Below, one piece after another: positions 17,738-26,396 of a DNA stretch of 64,000 nt (the stretch's first letter is position 1; each line of letters opens with the position of its first letter). Below the pieces are notes generated by a model. The model made no database searches, was not told where the DNA came from, and worked only from the letters and a program-made list of their open reading frames with translations. The translations under genes and the position numbers were made by a program. The DNA lies in contig NZ_LMFV01000063.1 in NCBI RefSeq assembly GCF_001427285.1, positions 37,826 to 101,825 on the forward strand. The letters run 5' to 3'. This DNA is from Mesorhizobium sp. Root552 (lineage in GTDB: Bacteria > Pseudomonadota > Alphaproteobacteria > Rhizobiales > Rhizobiaceae).

Positions 17738-17777
17738 GGCACAGCCTTTCGCGTAACAAAATAACCTTACGCGCCAA

Positions 17778-18452
17778 TCACTTACGGAAATCTTCGAGGC
17801 GCTTTTTCTGCACTCCATCCCTATCAAAGTTGTCGGGATCGAGCCAGCCCTCGTAGGCCTTCTTGAGCGAGGGCCATTCCTTGTCGATGATCGAATACCA
17901 AGCGGTATCGCGATTTGCGCCCTTGGCAACCATGTGTTGCCGGAAAATTCCCTCGAACTTGAAGCCAAACCGTTCGGCAGCCCGTTTCGACGGTGCGTTG
18001 TCGTTGTGGCACTTCCATTCGTAACGCCGATAGCCGAGTTCATCGAACACATATTGGGTGAACAGGAACTGCGCTTCCGTCGCCGCCGGCTTCCTGGATA
18101 TCAAAGGACCCCAATAGATGCTGCCGATCTCGATGACACCGTGGTTAGGCTCAATGCGCATCAGCGTCTGGCGTCCCGCGACCTTGCTAGTCGCAATATC
18201 AATCACAGCGAAATAGAGCGGATCCTGGCTTGCAGCTACTTTTTCCAGCCAAGTCTGGAATTCCGCACGCGTTTGTGGAGGGTTCTCGAAAAGCCAGGCG
18301 AAGCGCCCATCTGCGTCGACCACTGTGGAAGCATCGAAAAGGCCATCGCCATGCCTCGCTGCGTCCAGAGGCTCCAGCCTTACATAGCGACCTTCCAGAA
18401 CCTTTCTTTCCGGGCGCGGACGTGGCTGCCAGTTTTTCAGATCGTCGGACAC
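17778..18452 (-). CDS. GNAT acetyltransferase, RimJ/RimL-like
   Basis: 224 residues from GTG 18452, chosen because GGAG lies six bases upstream; ATG at 18464 would add four residues. The N-terminus (VLEGRYVRLEPLD) and RRYEWKCHNDNAPSKRAAER followed by FGFKFEGIFRQH are signatures of the ribosomal-protein-acetyltransferase-like branch of GNAT. The substrate is uncertain; many members act on small molecules. It is divergent from the aminotransferase gene. Confidence 0.9.
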   Translation of the reverse strand: MSDDLKNWQPRPRPERKVLEGRYVRLEPLDAARHGDGLFDASTVVDADGRFAWLFENPPQTRAEFQTWLEKVAASQDPLYFAVIDIATSKVAGRQTLMRIEPNHGVIEIGSIYWGPLISRKPAATEAQFLFTQYVFDELGYRRYEWKCHNDNAPSKRAAERFGFKFEGIFRQHMVAKGANRDTAWYSIIDKEWPSLKKAYEGWLDPDNFDRDGVQKKRLEDFRK

Positions 18453-18533
18453 GTGACACTCCAATCCATTGACTTTGGGCGGACACGCTCACAAGAAAGT
18501 GACCGCTTCGAAAGAACCACAGGAACCCGGAAA

Positions 18534-19721
18534 ATGCTCCACACCATTTCGGCTTTCGACCGCCTTGGCGAAGAAAACGCCTTCGCCGTTCTGGCGCGGG
18601 CGACCGCCCTTGCTCACGAGGGCCGCGACATCGTTAATCTCGGTATCGGCCAGCCCGATTTCCAAACCCCGCCACATATTGTCGAAGCAGCGATCAAAGC
18701 ACTGCGCGATGGTCACCATGGCTACACGCCGGCTACCGGCCTTTTGGCCGTGCGTGAAGCAGTCGCACGCCGCACGCTGACTACCACCGGCGTCGAGGTC
18801 TCACCTGAAACGGTGATGATCCTGCCGGGCGGCAAACCGACCATGTTCGCAGCCATCTTGATGTTCGGCGAACCGGGCGCGGAAATCCTCTATCCTGACC
18901 CCGGCTTTCCGATCTACCGCTCGATGATCGAATTCACCGGCGCAAAACCGATCCCGGTGCCGATTCGTGAGGAAAACGGGTTTTCCTTCTCCGCCGAAGA
19001 AACGCTGGCGCTGATCAACTCCAGAACCCGTTTGCTTATCCTTAATTCACCGGCGAATCCGACCGGCGGCGTCACACCACGGTCCGAGATCGAAAAGCTG
19101 GTGAAAGGACTTCAGGCGCATCCCGACGTCGCCATAATGTCAGACGAGATCTACGACGTCATGACCTATGACGGCGAGACGCACTGCTCGCTGCTGCAGT
19201 TTCCCGAAATTCGCGACAGGCTCATCGTACTGAACGGGTGGTCGAAGACCTGGGCGATGACCGGCTGGCGTATGGGCTGGTCGATCTGGCCGAATGGCGA
19301 CAAGGGCGCGCATCTCTATGACAAGGTTCGCAAGCTGGCGGTCAACTGCTGGTCGTGCGTCAACGCGCCCAGCCAATACGCCGGCATTGCCGCAATTGAT
19401 GGTCCGCAGGACGACGCCGACAAGATGATGCGCGCCTTCGACCGCCGCCGCAAACTTGTTGTCGAAGGACTGAATGTCCTTCCTGGCGTTTCCTGCATCA
19501 CGCCAAAGGGTGCCTTCTATGCGTTTCCAAACATCTCAGGCACAGGTTGGAAAGCCAAGAAACTCGCTTCGGCCCTGCTCGAAGAAGCCGGTGTTGCACT
19601 GATTGGCGGCCCCGATTTCGGCGTTCTGGGCGAAGGCTACATGCGTTTGTCCTACGCCAACTCGGAAGAGAACATTCTCCGTGCGCTGGAGAGGATCGAA
19701 GCTTTCCTGAAGTCGAAGTAA
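18534..19721 (+). CDS. Pyridoxal phosphate aminotransferase, class I/II
   Basis: 395 residues from ATG 18534; the open frame continues upstream over the GNAT gene but does not read as protein. Fold type I features: NLGIGQPDFQTP at the N-terminus, NSPANPTGG, and the PLP Lys in NGWSKTWAMTGWRMGW, with LSYANSEENI near the end. Resembles aspartate/prephenate or alanine-type aminotransferases; the amino donor cannot be fixed from sequence alone. Stands alone, with the convergent SDR gene 13 bases after it. Confidence 0.92.
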   Translation: MLHTISAFDRLGEENAFAVLARATALAHEGRDIVNLGIGQPDFQTPPHIVEAAIKALRDGHHGYTPATGLLAVREAVARRTLTTTGVEVSPETVMILPGGKPTMFAAILMFGEPGAEILYPDPGFPIYRSMIEFTGAKPIPVPIREENGFSFSAEETLALINSRTRLLILNSPANPTGGVTPRSEIEKLVKGLQAHPDVAIMSDEIYDVMTYDGETHCSLLQFPEIRDRLIVLNGWSKTWAMTGWRMGWSIWPNGDKGAHLYDKVRKLAVNCWSCVNAPSQYAGIAAIDGPQDDADKMMRAFDRRRKLVVEGLNVLPGVSCITPKGAFYAFPNISGTGWKAKKLASALLEEAGVALIGGPDFGVLGEGYMRLSYANSEENILRALERIEAFLKSK

Positions 19722-19734
19722 CCGTGGGGTCGGT

Positions 19735-20490
19735 CTACCCTCGCCCGACGTAAGGCATCTTGGTGGCCATTACGGTCATGAACAACACGTTGGAGTCGAG
19801 CGGCAGGCCAGCCATGTAGACCACGGCCTCGGCTACGCGACTGACGTCCATGACCGCTTCAGCGGCGATCGTGCCATTGGCTTGCGGAACGCCAACCGCC
19901 ATTGGCGCTGCCATCTCCGTCAGGGCGTTGCCGATATCGATCTGGCCACAGGCGATGTCGAAAGGCCGCCCGTCGAGCGCGAGTGTCTTCGTCAGGCCGG
20001 TGATGGCATGTTTGGTCGTTGTATAGGGAACCGAGCCTGGGCGAGGCGCATGCGCCGACACAGAGCCATTGTTGATGATGCGCCCGCCCACCGGGTTTTG
20101 CCGACGCATAGTACGAAAAGCAGCTCGCGCGCAGAGAAATGAACCGGTGAGATTGACCGCCAGCACATCATCCCACGCATCGACCGGGATTTCATCGATA
20201 GTTGTTGATTTGTAGGCAATGCCTGCATTGTTGAACAGAAGATCGACCCGGCCAAACGTCTTTACTGTCTCTTCAAACAGATGATCGACCTGATCAGGGT
20301 TAGTGATGTCGCAGGATATGGCCAGCGCCCGCGCCTGCTTTTGACCTGCTTCCGACACGGCGGCATCAAGCAATTCCTTACGACGGCCGCAGAAAACTGT
20401 ATTCCAGCCAGCCTCAAGCAGCGCCTGGGCGACGCTTTTGCCAATGCCGGTCCCGGCACCGGTTACGATTGCAGTTCCCTTGATAGCCAT
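19735..20490 (-). CDS. Short-chain dehydrogenase/reductase
   Basis: 251 residues from ATG 20490, preceded by GGAGGAAAAGGC, an excellent ribosome binding site. Classical SDR: cofactor motif TGAGTGIGKS, NNAG at about residue 88, and the catalytic triad with Ser in NNGSVSAHAP and YTTTK. NAD(P)-dependent oxidoreduction of an unknown alcohol or ketone. No pathway neighbours. Confidence 0.92.
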   Translation of the reverse strand: MAIKGTAIVTGAGTGIGKSVAQALLEAGWNTVFCGRRKELLDAAVSEAGQKQARALAISCDITNPDQVDHLFEETVKTFGRVDLLFNNAGIAYKSTTIDEIPVDAWDDVLAVNLTGSFLCARAAFRTMRRQNPVGGRIINNGSVSAHAPRPGSVPYTTTKHAITGLTKTLALDGRPFDIACGQIDIGNALTEMAAPMAVGVPQANGTIAAEAVMDVSRVAEAVVYMAGLPLDSNVLFMTVMATKMPYVGRG

Positions 20491-20598
20491 GCCTTTTCCT
20501 CCGCCGAACGTGCATCGCAAATGGCAGGGCGCATATCAAGCTACAGAACGAGATTGAAAGCAGCATCGGAGTGCCGGGGGGCTTCACCCGGCGAAGGC

Positions 20599-20648
20599 AA
20601 AAAAGGCCCTGCGGGCACGAAAAAAGGGCGGTCATTGGCGACCGCCCC
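20599..20648 (-). terminator. Two terminator-like hairpins in tandem
   Basis: Stem 20626-20647 (GGGCGGTC/GACCGCCC) and stem 20605-20615 (GCCC/GGGC), each followed on the minus strand by six T residues. They lie about 105 bases after the stop of the DUF533 gene and would end that transcript. Confidence 0.7.
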
Positions 20649-20753
20649 TGATCTGGGCCACGCTCGGGAGGAGGAAAGCGGGTCCGACTGACGAAAATGA
20701 TGCGCTCGTTGAATTAACAGAAGCCTAAGCCGTCAGCCTTGGCCGCAAAGCAC

Positions 20754-21494
20754 TCACCAAGGTGATTTCGGATTGGACGCCTGCGCTGGAACCGGTGCCT
20801 TTGCGACACTGACTGTCGCCTCGACGTGCTCGACCAATGCGTCCGGCAACCCCAGCCGTCCGGCCAGCAGATCCAGATAGCCCCGCTCCGCACGTGTATC
20901 AGGGTCGATGGCCAGGCGCGATGCCGTGTAAAGCTCGACCTTCTGTGCGTCCGTTTGCGCAGCTGCGACCAATACATCCAGGTCCAGCGGAGCATCCAAT
21001 TCGGCCTTCAGGAAGGCTTCGGCATCTGCATCCAAGCCCGCAAGGCTTAGCTTGTTGCCGATCTTGCGGCGCTCGTCGTCATCGATGCGTCCATCTGCCT
21101 TCGCAGCGGCGATCATTGCCCGAACAAGTGTGGAGGCGAACTCGGATTCACCCTGCGGTGCTTGGGAAGGATGGAAAGCGGTATCTGCGGGGGGCGGGAG
21201 CAATTCCGGTTGCCCCGCACTTGTGGTCTCGGCAGGAGCCTTGCCGTTCTGGTAGTTTTGATAGGCCTTGTAGGCGAGACCGCCGATTGCAGCGAGGCCG
21301 CCAAGCTTAAGCGCGGTGCCTGTAACCTGCCGGCCGGCACCCGTGCCAAGCAGAACCGCAGCGAGAGCGCCCGCCGCCAGCGGATTATCCTTCGCCATCT
21401 GCACGGCCTGCCCCGCCTTGTCCCGTACGGTGGAACCAGTTCCCGGAACCTGTGAACCCAGCAGATCGTCGAGCAGTTTCTTGGGGTCGAACAT
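20754..21494 (-). CDS. DUF533 / TerB-like membrane-associated protein
   Basis: 246 residues from ATG 21494, with GGAGGT four bases upstream. The N-terminus MFDPKKLLDDLLGSQ is followed by Gly/Ala-rich hydrophobic stretches (AAGALAAVLLGTGAG, then GGLAAIGGLAYKAYQNYQNG), the DUF533 pattern. The C-terminal 130 residues are acidic and helical (AAKADGRIDDDERRKIGNKL), the TerB-like fold linked to tellurite resistance operons. No other ter gene is nearby, so the function is unknown. Probably membrane-bound. Confidence 0.85.
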   Translation of the reverse strand: MFDPKKLLDDLLGSQVPGTGSTVRDKAGQAVQMAKDNPLAAGALAAVLLGTGAGRQVTGTALKLGGLAAIGGLAYKAYQNYQNGKAPAETTSAGQPELLPPPADTAFHPSQAPQGESEFASTLVRAMIAAAKADGRIDDDERRKIGNKLSLAGLDADAEAFLKAELDAPLDLDVLVAAAQTDAQKVELYTASRLAIDPDTRAERGYLDLLAGRLGLPDALVEHVEATVSVAKAPVPAQASNPKSPW

Positions 21495-21611
21495 CAGCAC
21501 CTCCGCAGTTGGCCCGGCTGGGCACGTTTCCTGTGTCGGTGAGGTAGGCGTCGAACCTTGGCATTACAATGACGGAACGACGTTTTGCCCGTTTGGCGCT
21601 CCGGCCAAAAT

Positions 21612-22538
21612 TCAGCTGCCGATATGGCCCCTGCCCCGGCTTTCGGCCAACTGGACCTGACGCTGCCGTTCAGCATAGCGTGCCCGATCAGAGTCCGAGC
21701 GCTGATCATGGCAATAAGAGCATGAAATGCCTGCTTCGTACTTGGGCGATGCGATGTCCCTCGCCGTCAGTGGGTGGCGACAGGCCCTGCATAGCTCCGC
21801 CTCGCCCTCCTCCAACCCGTGCGACACAGAGACACGTTCGTCGAAAACAAAGCACTCGCCCTGCCACCGGCTCTCGGCTTCAGGCACTTGCTCGAGATAT
21901 TTGAGGATGCCACCCCTGAGATGGAATACATCCTCGAACCCCAGCGACTTCACGAATGCGGTCGCCTTCTCACAGCGGATGCCACCGGTGCAGAACATTG
22001 CGATCTTCTTGTTCTCAAGATCGGCGCGATGTTCCTCGATCCAGCGGGGAAATTCGCGGAAACTTGAGGTATGCGGATCGACGGCGCCTTCAAAACTCCC
22101 GAGCGCCACCTCATAGTCGTTACGCGTGTCGATCAGGATCGTATCGGGATCGGAAATCAGCGCGTTCCAGTCACCAGCTTCCACATAGGTACCGACACTC
22201 CGGATCGGATCGACATCGTTGACGCCCATGGTGACGATCTCACGCTTGAGACGCACCTTCATACGGTGGAACGGCATTGCCGCTGCATGGCTATGCTTCA
22301 CTTCCAGCCCGGAAAACTCGGGGATCGATTGAAGATGCGCAATCAGCTCTTCAATTGCGGCCCCGCCGCCTGCGACCGTTCCATTGATACCCTCGCGCGC
22401 CAGTAGAAGCGTACCCTTGATGCCGCGCGCGCAGCAGAATTCGGCCAGCGGCGTGCGCAAGCTTTCGAAGCGCTCCAACCGGCAAAATCGGTAAAGTGCG
22501 GCAACACGGAACGGCTCTTGCACGGTCTTTTCGTTCAT
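21612..22538 (-). CDS. trhO: tRNA uridine(34) hydroxylase, rhodanese family
   Basis: 308 residues. The rhodanese active-site loop CTGGIRCEKA carries the catalytic Cys. The N-terminal domain (GTLLLAREGINGTVAG) and C-terminal Cys-rich part (CRACRHPL, then CSYCHD) match TrhO/YceA, which hydroxylates wobble uridine in tRNA using oxygen or prephenate-derived chemistry. The start ATG 22538 is clean. It is divergent from the muramidase gene, with about 120 bases between. Confidence 0.93.
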   Translation of the reverse strand: MNEKTVQEPFRVAALYRFCRLERFESLRTPLAEFCCARGIKGTLLLAREGINGTVAGGGAAIEELIAHLQSIPEFSGLEVKHSHAAAMPFHRMKVRLKREIVTMGVNDVDPIRSVGTYVEAGDWNALISDPDTILIDTRNDYEVALGSFEGAVDPHTSSFREFPRWIEEHRADLENKKIAMFCTGGIRCEKATAFVKSLGFEDVFHLRGGILKYLEQVPEAESRWQGECFVFDERVSVSHGLEEGEAELCRACRHPLTARDIASPKYEAGISCSYCHDQRSDSDRARYAERQRQVQLAESRGRGHIGS

Positions 22539-22656
22539 GATGAGTGCCCGTATCGTTTCACAGGCGTGGATTCAAGCCGCAGATTTTTGTTCGGGATGCG
22601 CACGTCCCCATGGTTTGCGCAACACTGGCCGAGCCAACAGGAGATTCAGGGCCACC

Positions 22657-23529
22657 ATGTTTAGCGATAGCGTTGTCAACGAGATCAAGCAGGCAGCCAA
22701 CGATGCCGGCCTTGAGCCGGCTGCGTTGCTGGCAGTAACGGCCGTTGAGAGCGCGGGCCAGGTATTCGCGCTGGTCGAAGGCAAGCAGGAACCATTGATC
22801 CGTTTCGAAGGTCACTATTTCGACCGCCGGCTGAGCGGCGAAAAGCAGGAGCAGGCCCGAGCACAGGGACTTGCCTCCCCTTCGGCCGGAGCCATAGCCA
22901 ACCCCAGGACCCAGGCCGGCCGCTGGAAGATGCTGGAAAAGGCAGCGGCGATCGACGCACAGGCGGCTTACGAATCCGTCTCCTGGGGCCTGGGTCAGGT
23001 CATGGGCGCGCACTGGCAATGGCTGGGCTATGCAAGTGTGGAAGCGCTGGTTGAGGAAGCTCGCTCTGGTGCTTTCGGTCAAGTCAGGCTGATGGTCAGG
23101 TACATCGAGAAAGCCGGCCTGGCGGATGCACTGCGAAGCCATGACTGGCCAGCTTTTGCCCACGGCTATAACGGGCCAGGCTACAAGAAGAATGCCTATG
23201 ACGAGAAGATCGCCGACGCCTACGAACACTATGCCACCGGCAAGCCTTTAAGGGCCGCCACACAGTCTCCGCTACTACGGCCGGGGTCGCAAGGAAAGAC
23301 GGTAGCAAACCTCCAACGCTCCCTTACGGCGCTTGGCTATCCAGCGTCAGTCGATGGCATCTTTGGCCCCGCAACCCTCGCAGCCGCCCAAAAATTCCAG
23401 GCGGATCACGGCCTCGACGCCGATGGCATCATCGGGAAAAGGACCAGCGAGGCGATCGAGGCAGCCCTTGCTTCAAGCGGGCTCTTCCGTCGTTTCTGGC
23501 TATGGTTGAAGAACTGGTTTGCAGGCTGA
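22657..23529 (+). CDS. N-acetylmuramidase with C-terminal peptidoglycan-binding domain
   Basis: 290 residues. Residues 15-190 match the N-acetylmuramidase family known from phage endolysins: LLAVTAVESAG with the catalytic Glu, PLIRFEGHYFDRRL, SWGLGQVMGAHW and FAHGYNGPGYKKNAYD. Residues 205-270 form a PG_binding_1 repeat (GSQGKTVANLQRSLTALGY, then ASVDGIFGPATLAAAQKFQ). There is no signal peptide, so export would need a holin or other route. A Trp-rich C-terminal helix (FRRFWLWLKNWFAG) may contact membrane. No other phage genes are near; it may be a domesticated endolysin. Confidence 0.88.
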   Translation: MFSDSVVNEIKQAANDAGLEPAALLAVTAVESAGQVFALVEGKQEPLIRFEGHYFDRRLSGEKQEQARAQGLASPSAGAIANPRTQAGRWKMLEKAAAIDAQAAYESVSWGLGQVMGAHWQWLGYASVEALVEEARSGAFGQVRLMVRYIEKAGLADALRSHDWPAFAHGYNGPGYKKNAYDEKIADAYEHYATGKPLRAATQSPLLRPGSQGKTVANLQRSLTALGYPASVDGIFGPATLAAAQKFQADHGLDADGIIGKRTSEAIEAALASSGLFRRFWLWLKNWFAG

Positions 23530-23619
23530 TTTCCGTTCGTTCACTTGCGCCTCCCATCGTGGACATGCCGTTTTCCATCTGTTAAATCGGTTGAATTATC
23601 AAAATACCGAAAGCTCACC

Positions 23620-24258
23620 ATGCCAACCAAGACCGAAAAGCTGCTCGCCCTGCTCAATGGCCAGCCTGTCATTCCTGTGTTGAAGATCTCCGATGTTGCC
23701 CACGCCGTGCCATTGGCGCGGGCTTTGGCGCGCGGTGGACTGCCCGCCATCGAGATTACGTTGAGGACAGCCGATGCTCTGGAAGCCATTCGCCGCGTTG
23801 CCGGCGAGGTCGAGGAAGCCATCGTCGGCGCAGGCACTATTCTCGACCGCAATCAGTTCAAGCAAGCGGTTTCAGCCGGCTCGAAATTCATCGTCAGCCC
23901 CGGCATCACACGCGAACTGTTGATCACAGCGGACGATAGCGAGGTTCCGTTTCTCCCTGGCGCCATAACACCCGGTGAAATCATGACGGCACGGCAGGCG
24001 GGCCTGGATTTCCTGAAATTCTTCCCCGCCGAACAGGCTGGCGGCGCCGCATTCCTGAAAGCCTTGGCGTCACCGATTGCCGATGTGAAGTTCTGCCCCA
24101 CCGGCGGCGTCAGTGCCGCCAACGCCAGGGACTATCTAAATCTGCCGAATGTCGTTTGTGTGGGCGGTTCCTGGATTGCCCCCGACGATCTCGTCAGAGC
24201 AGGAGAATGGGCCCGGATCGAAACTCTCGCCCGCGAGGCGGCCACGTTGCGAAAGTAA
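23620..24258 (+). CDS. eda: 2-dehydro-3-deoxy-phosphogluconate (KDPG) aldolase
   Basis: 212 residues from ATG 23620. Class I aldolase of the Entner-Doudoroff pathway: Glu in LPAIEITLRT and the Schiff-base Lys in DFLKFFPAEQAGG are present, with PTGGVSAANARDYL binding phosphate. It splits KDPG to pyruvate and glyceraldehyde 3-phosphate. edd and zwf are not beside it. A bidirectional terminator follows. Confidence 0.93.
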   Translation: MPTKTEKLLALLNGQPVIPVLKISDVAHAVPLARALARGGLPAIEITLRTADALEAIRRVAGEVEEAIVGAGTILDRNQFKQAVSAGSKFIVSPGITRELLITADDSEVPFLPGAITPGEIMTARQAGLDFLKFFPAEQAGGAAFLKALASPIADVKFCPTGGVSAANARDYLNLPNVVCVGGSWIAPDDLVRAGEWARIETLAREAATLRK

Positions 24259-24291
24259 CTTAAGTCCGACAGTCTGCGATCTTCCAAAGAC

Positions 24292-24326
24292 AAAAAGCCC
24301 CGCCTGTCATCAGGCGCGGCTTTTTG
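24292..24326. terminator. Bidirectional terminator between eda and the DUF882 gene
   Basis: AAAAAGCC ... GGCTTTTT with an inner GCCTG/CAGGC stem and a TCAT loop gives T runs on both strands between two convergent genes. Confidence 0.9.
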
Positions 24327-24343
24327 ATTGAGCTAGCCGAAGC

Positions 24344-26161
24344 CTACTTGGCCTGGAAGCGCGCCACCGACAGGAACTTCACGGCGGTTCCCGTAAAGCG
24401 GTTGGCGTTGTTCATTTCGTCACCGGACTGGAAGCCGTTCGTATAGACTTCGGTGGGTGCGGTGCGAACGAGATTATAGGCATAGCGCGGCGCTGTCGTG
24501 GAATCCGATGCCTTGGCGACATAGTCGTTGCTGTGCAAGGCCCAGCGAGCGAGCTTCGGTTCCGCCGCCATGACGACAGCCTTTGGCTCCGGCTTGAGGT
24601 CTTGCGGCGTGGCGCGCGATTCCTTGCGCGTCGTCTTGACGTTGCCGCCGATTGCTCCGGTCGGATCTGCAGGGGTTCCAATCGCCGCAGTGCGTGGCGA
24701 AGCCTGATCGACAGCAGGATTGTTGAACGCCGAACGTTCCAGCGACACCGCAGCGACCTGATACTCATCGGCCGCGGCCTGCTCAAGCAGGGCCTTGACC
24801 TCGTCGTCAGGGCGCGCCGACGGGATTGCCGAGAAAGCGTCCGTGGCAGTCACATCATGCTGGCTGTTGTCGGCCAACGCCAACAGCGTCGAACCGTTGT
24901 CCTGCTGCGGCGCTGCGGAAGGCATGCCATGTTCCGGACGCCAGGTCGGCAAGGGGACCTTGCCAGCCATCACATCACTCGATGCCAGCTGGGTTGCTCC
25001 TTCGGTCGCCTGTGCAGCAGCAAAAGGAACATTCGCTGGCGCCTGAGTGAGCGCAGCCATATCGACCGCGCCGGCATCAGCCGCACCAAACGGCGCGGTA
25101 TCCGGTGTAGCAGCACCTACGTCAGCCTTGGGCCGCGGCGCAAAGCCCGGCAGCGGGACGCTGCGCGCAGGCAATGCCGCAATGATGGTTTCAGGCGTCT
25201 CCTGCGGCGGGGCCGCTTCTTCCTCGGCAAGTTGAGGAACTTCAGCGCGTTGCGCATCCTTCGGCGACACGATCGCAATGCCCGGAACGCTCTTCTCAGC
25301 GGCAGCAGTCGCGACAGTCTTCTTGGGCGCCGGGGCGGCAGCCACTACGACATCGCTGTTATCCTCTTCCTCGTCGGCGCCACCGCCGAAGAATGCAGCC
25401 AGGAGGCCGCCGGATTTGCTGCTGCCCGAACCACCGGCGCTCGCCAGGGCAATAGCCGGGCTACCAGAACTCTTTCGGGACTTGTAGGCCGCCAGTGCCT
25501 GCTCATAGCCAGGCAATGGCTTGCCGTCGCTTGGAACATGCAGCGTCTTGCCATTCGGGAAAACCCGGGCAAGTTCCTGGCGACTGATGCCCGGCCAGTG
25601 GCGCACATTGCCGACATCCATGTGAACGAATGGCGAGCCTGAAGTTGGATAATAACCAACGCCACCGCCTTGCATCTTCAAGCCGATGTCACGGAGCTTC
25701 TTGAGCGGCACGCCGGGAATGTAGAAGTCCATCGCCTTGCCAAGCATGTGCTGGCTCTTCTTGGCGACGCCGCGGCTGCGGGTGCGCAGCATCGAATTGG
25801 TCGCCGGAGCGCGATAACCGCAAATCACGTTGATATAGCCGTTCGACCCGCTGGCGCGATACGCTTCCCATACGAGGTCAAGCAGGCGCGGGTCCATCTT
25901 GGTGGGCTCGTTGCGACGCCAGTCGCGCAAAAATGCGTTCGCCTCGCGCAGGCCGGACTGATCGTATCTGCCATTACGCTTGAAGACGATTTCCGCCTTC
26001 TCCTTCGTATGCAGATTGAAAAGCTTCAGGGTCCGCACTTCCGCACTTGCGGTCGTCGCCGAAGCTGAGACAACACCTACGGCCAAAGCCACCGCCGCCA
26101 GCCACTTTGACCAGACGTTGTGAGATTGCCGCCCGTTTTTTTGTCGTTCGATTCTGTTCAA
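24344..26161 (-). CDS. DUF882 peptidase (M15/YcbK-like) with long disordered tail
   Basis: About 605 residues from TTG 26161; a longer TTG start at 26206 is possible. A signal peptide (KWLAAVALAVGVVSASATT) precedes the catalytic domain. Zinc ligands of the M15-like fold are visible: HMLGKAMDFY and FVHMDVGNVRHW, after NVICGYRAPATNSMLR. YcbK-type enzymes cut peptidoglycan cross-links. The remaining roughly 400 residues are Ala/Pro/Ser-rich, with repeated LPxxxPRP-like pieces and no known domain, unusually long for the family. Alone between two terminators or promoters. Confidence 0.85.
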   Translation of the reverse strand: MNRIERQKNGRQSHNVWSKWLAAVALAVGVVSASATTASAEVRTLKLFNLHTKEKAEIVFKRNGRYDQSGLREANAFLRDWRRNEPTKMDPRLLDLVWEAYRASGSNGYINVICGYRAPATNSMLRTRSRGVAKKSQHMLGKAMDFYIPGVPLKKLRDIGLKMQGGGVGYYPTSGSPFVHMDVGNVRHWPGISRQELARVFPNGKTLHVPSDGKPLPGYEQALAAYKSRKSSGSPAIALASAGGSGSSKSGGLLAAFFGGGADEEEDNSDVVVAAAPAPKKTVATAAAEKSVPGIAIVSPKDAQRAEVPQLAEEEAAPPQETPETIIAALPARSVPLPGFAPRPKADVGAATPDTAPFGAADAGAVDMAALTQAPANVPFAAAQATEGATQLASSDVMAGKVPLPTWRPEHGMPSAAPQQDNGSTLLALADNSQHDVTATDAFSAIPSARPDDEVKALLEQAAADEYQVAAVSLERSAFNNPAVDQASPRTAAIGTPADPTGAIGGNVKTTRKESRATPQDLKPEPKAVVMAAEPKLARWALHSNDYVAKASDSTTAPRYAYNLVRTAPTEVYTNGFQSGDEMNNANRFTGTAVKFLSVARFQAK

Positions 26162-26396
26162 ATCAAAAGGCCTTGCAGGCTGCCGTTTGTCCCCGGATTT
26201 GCGCAAACGGATGTGGAGAATTCACATCCGAATATCAATCCTAATGGTTAATCATCGCTTATTGAAGCCGAAATGCGGTAACACCGTGGCGATATCCCGG
26301 CAAAAAATGCCCACCCGTTTTCTTGGTAAACCACCCGTTTAAGGCGCGTTAACAGGGTCTTAACGCGAAAAGCTAACCTCTGGCAAGCGCCGTATG

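Noticed and set aside
17934..18533. Upstream extension of the aminotransferase by 200 codons
   Set aside because: It lies antisense to a clear GNAT gene, and the enzyme family starts near MLHTISAFDRLG.
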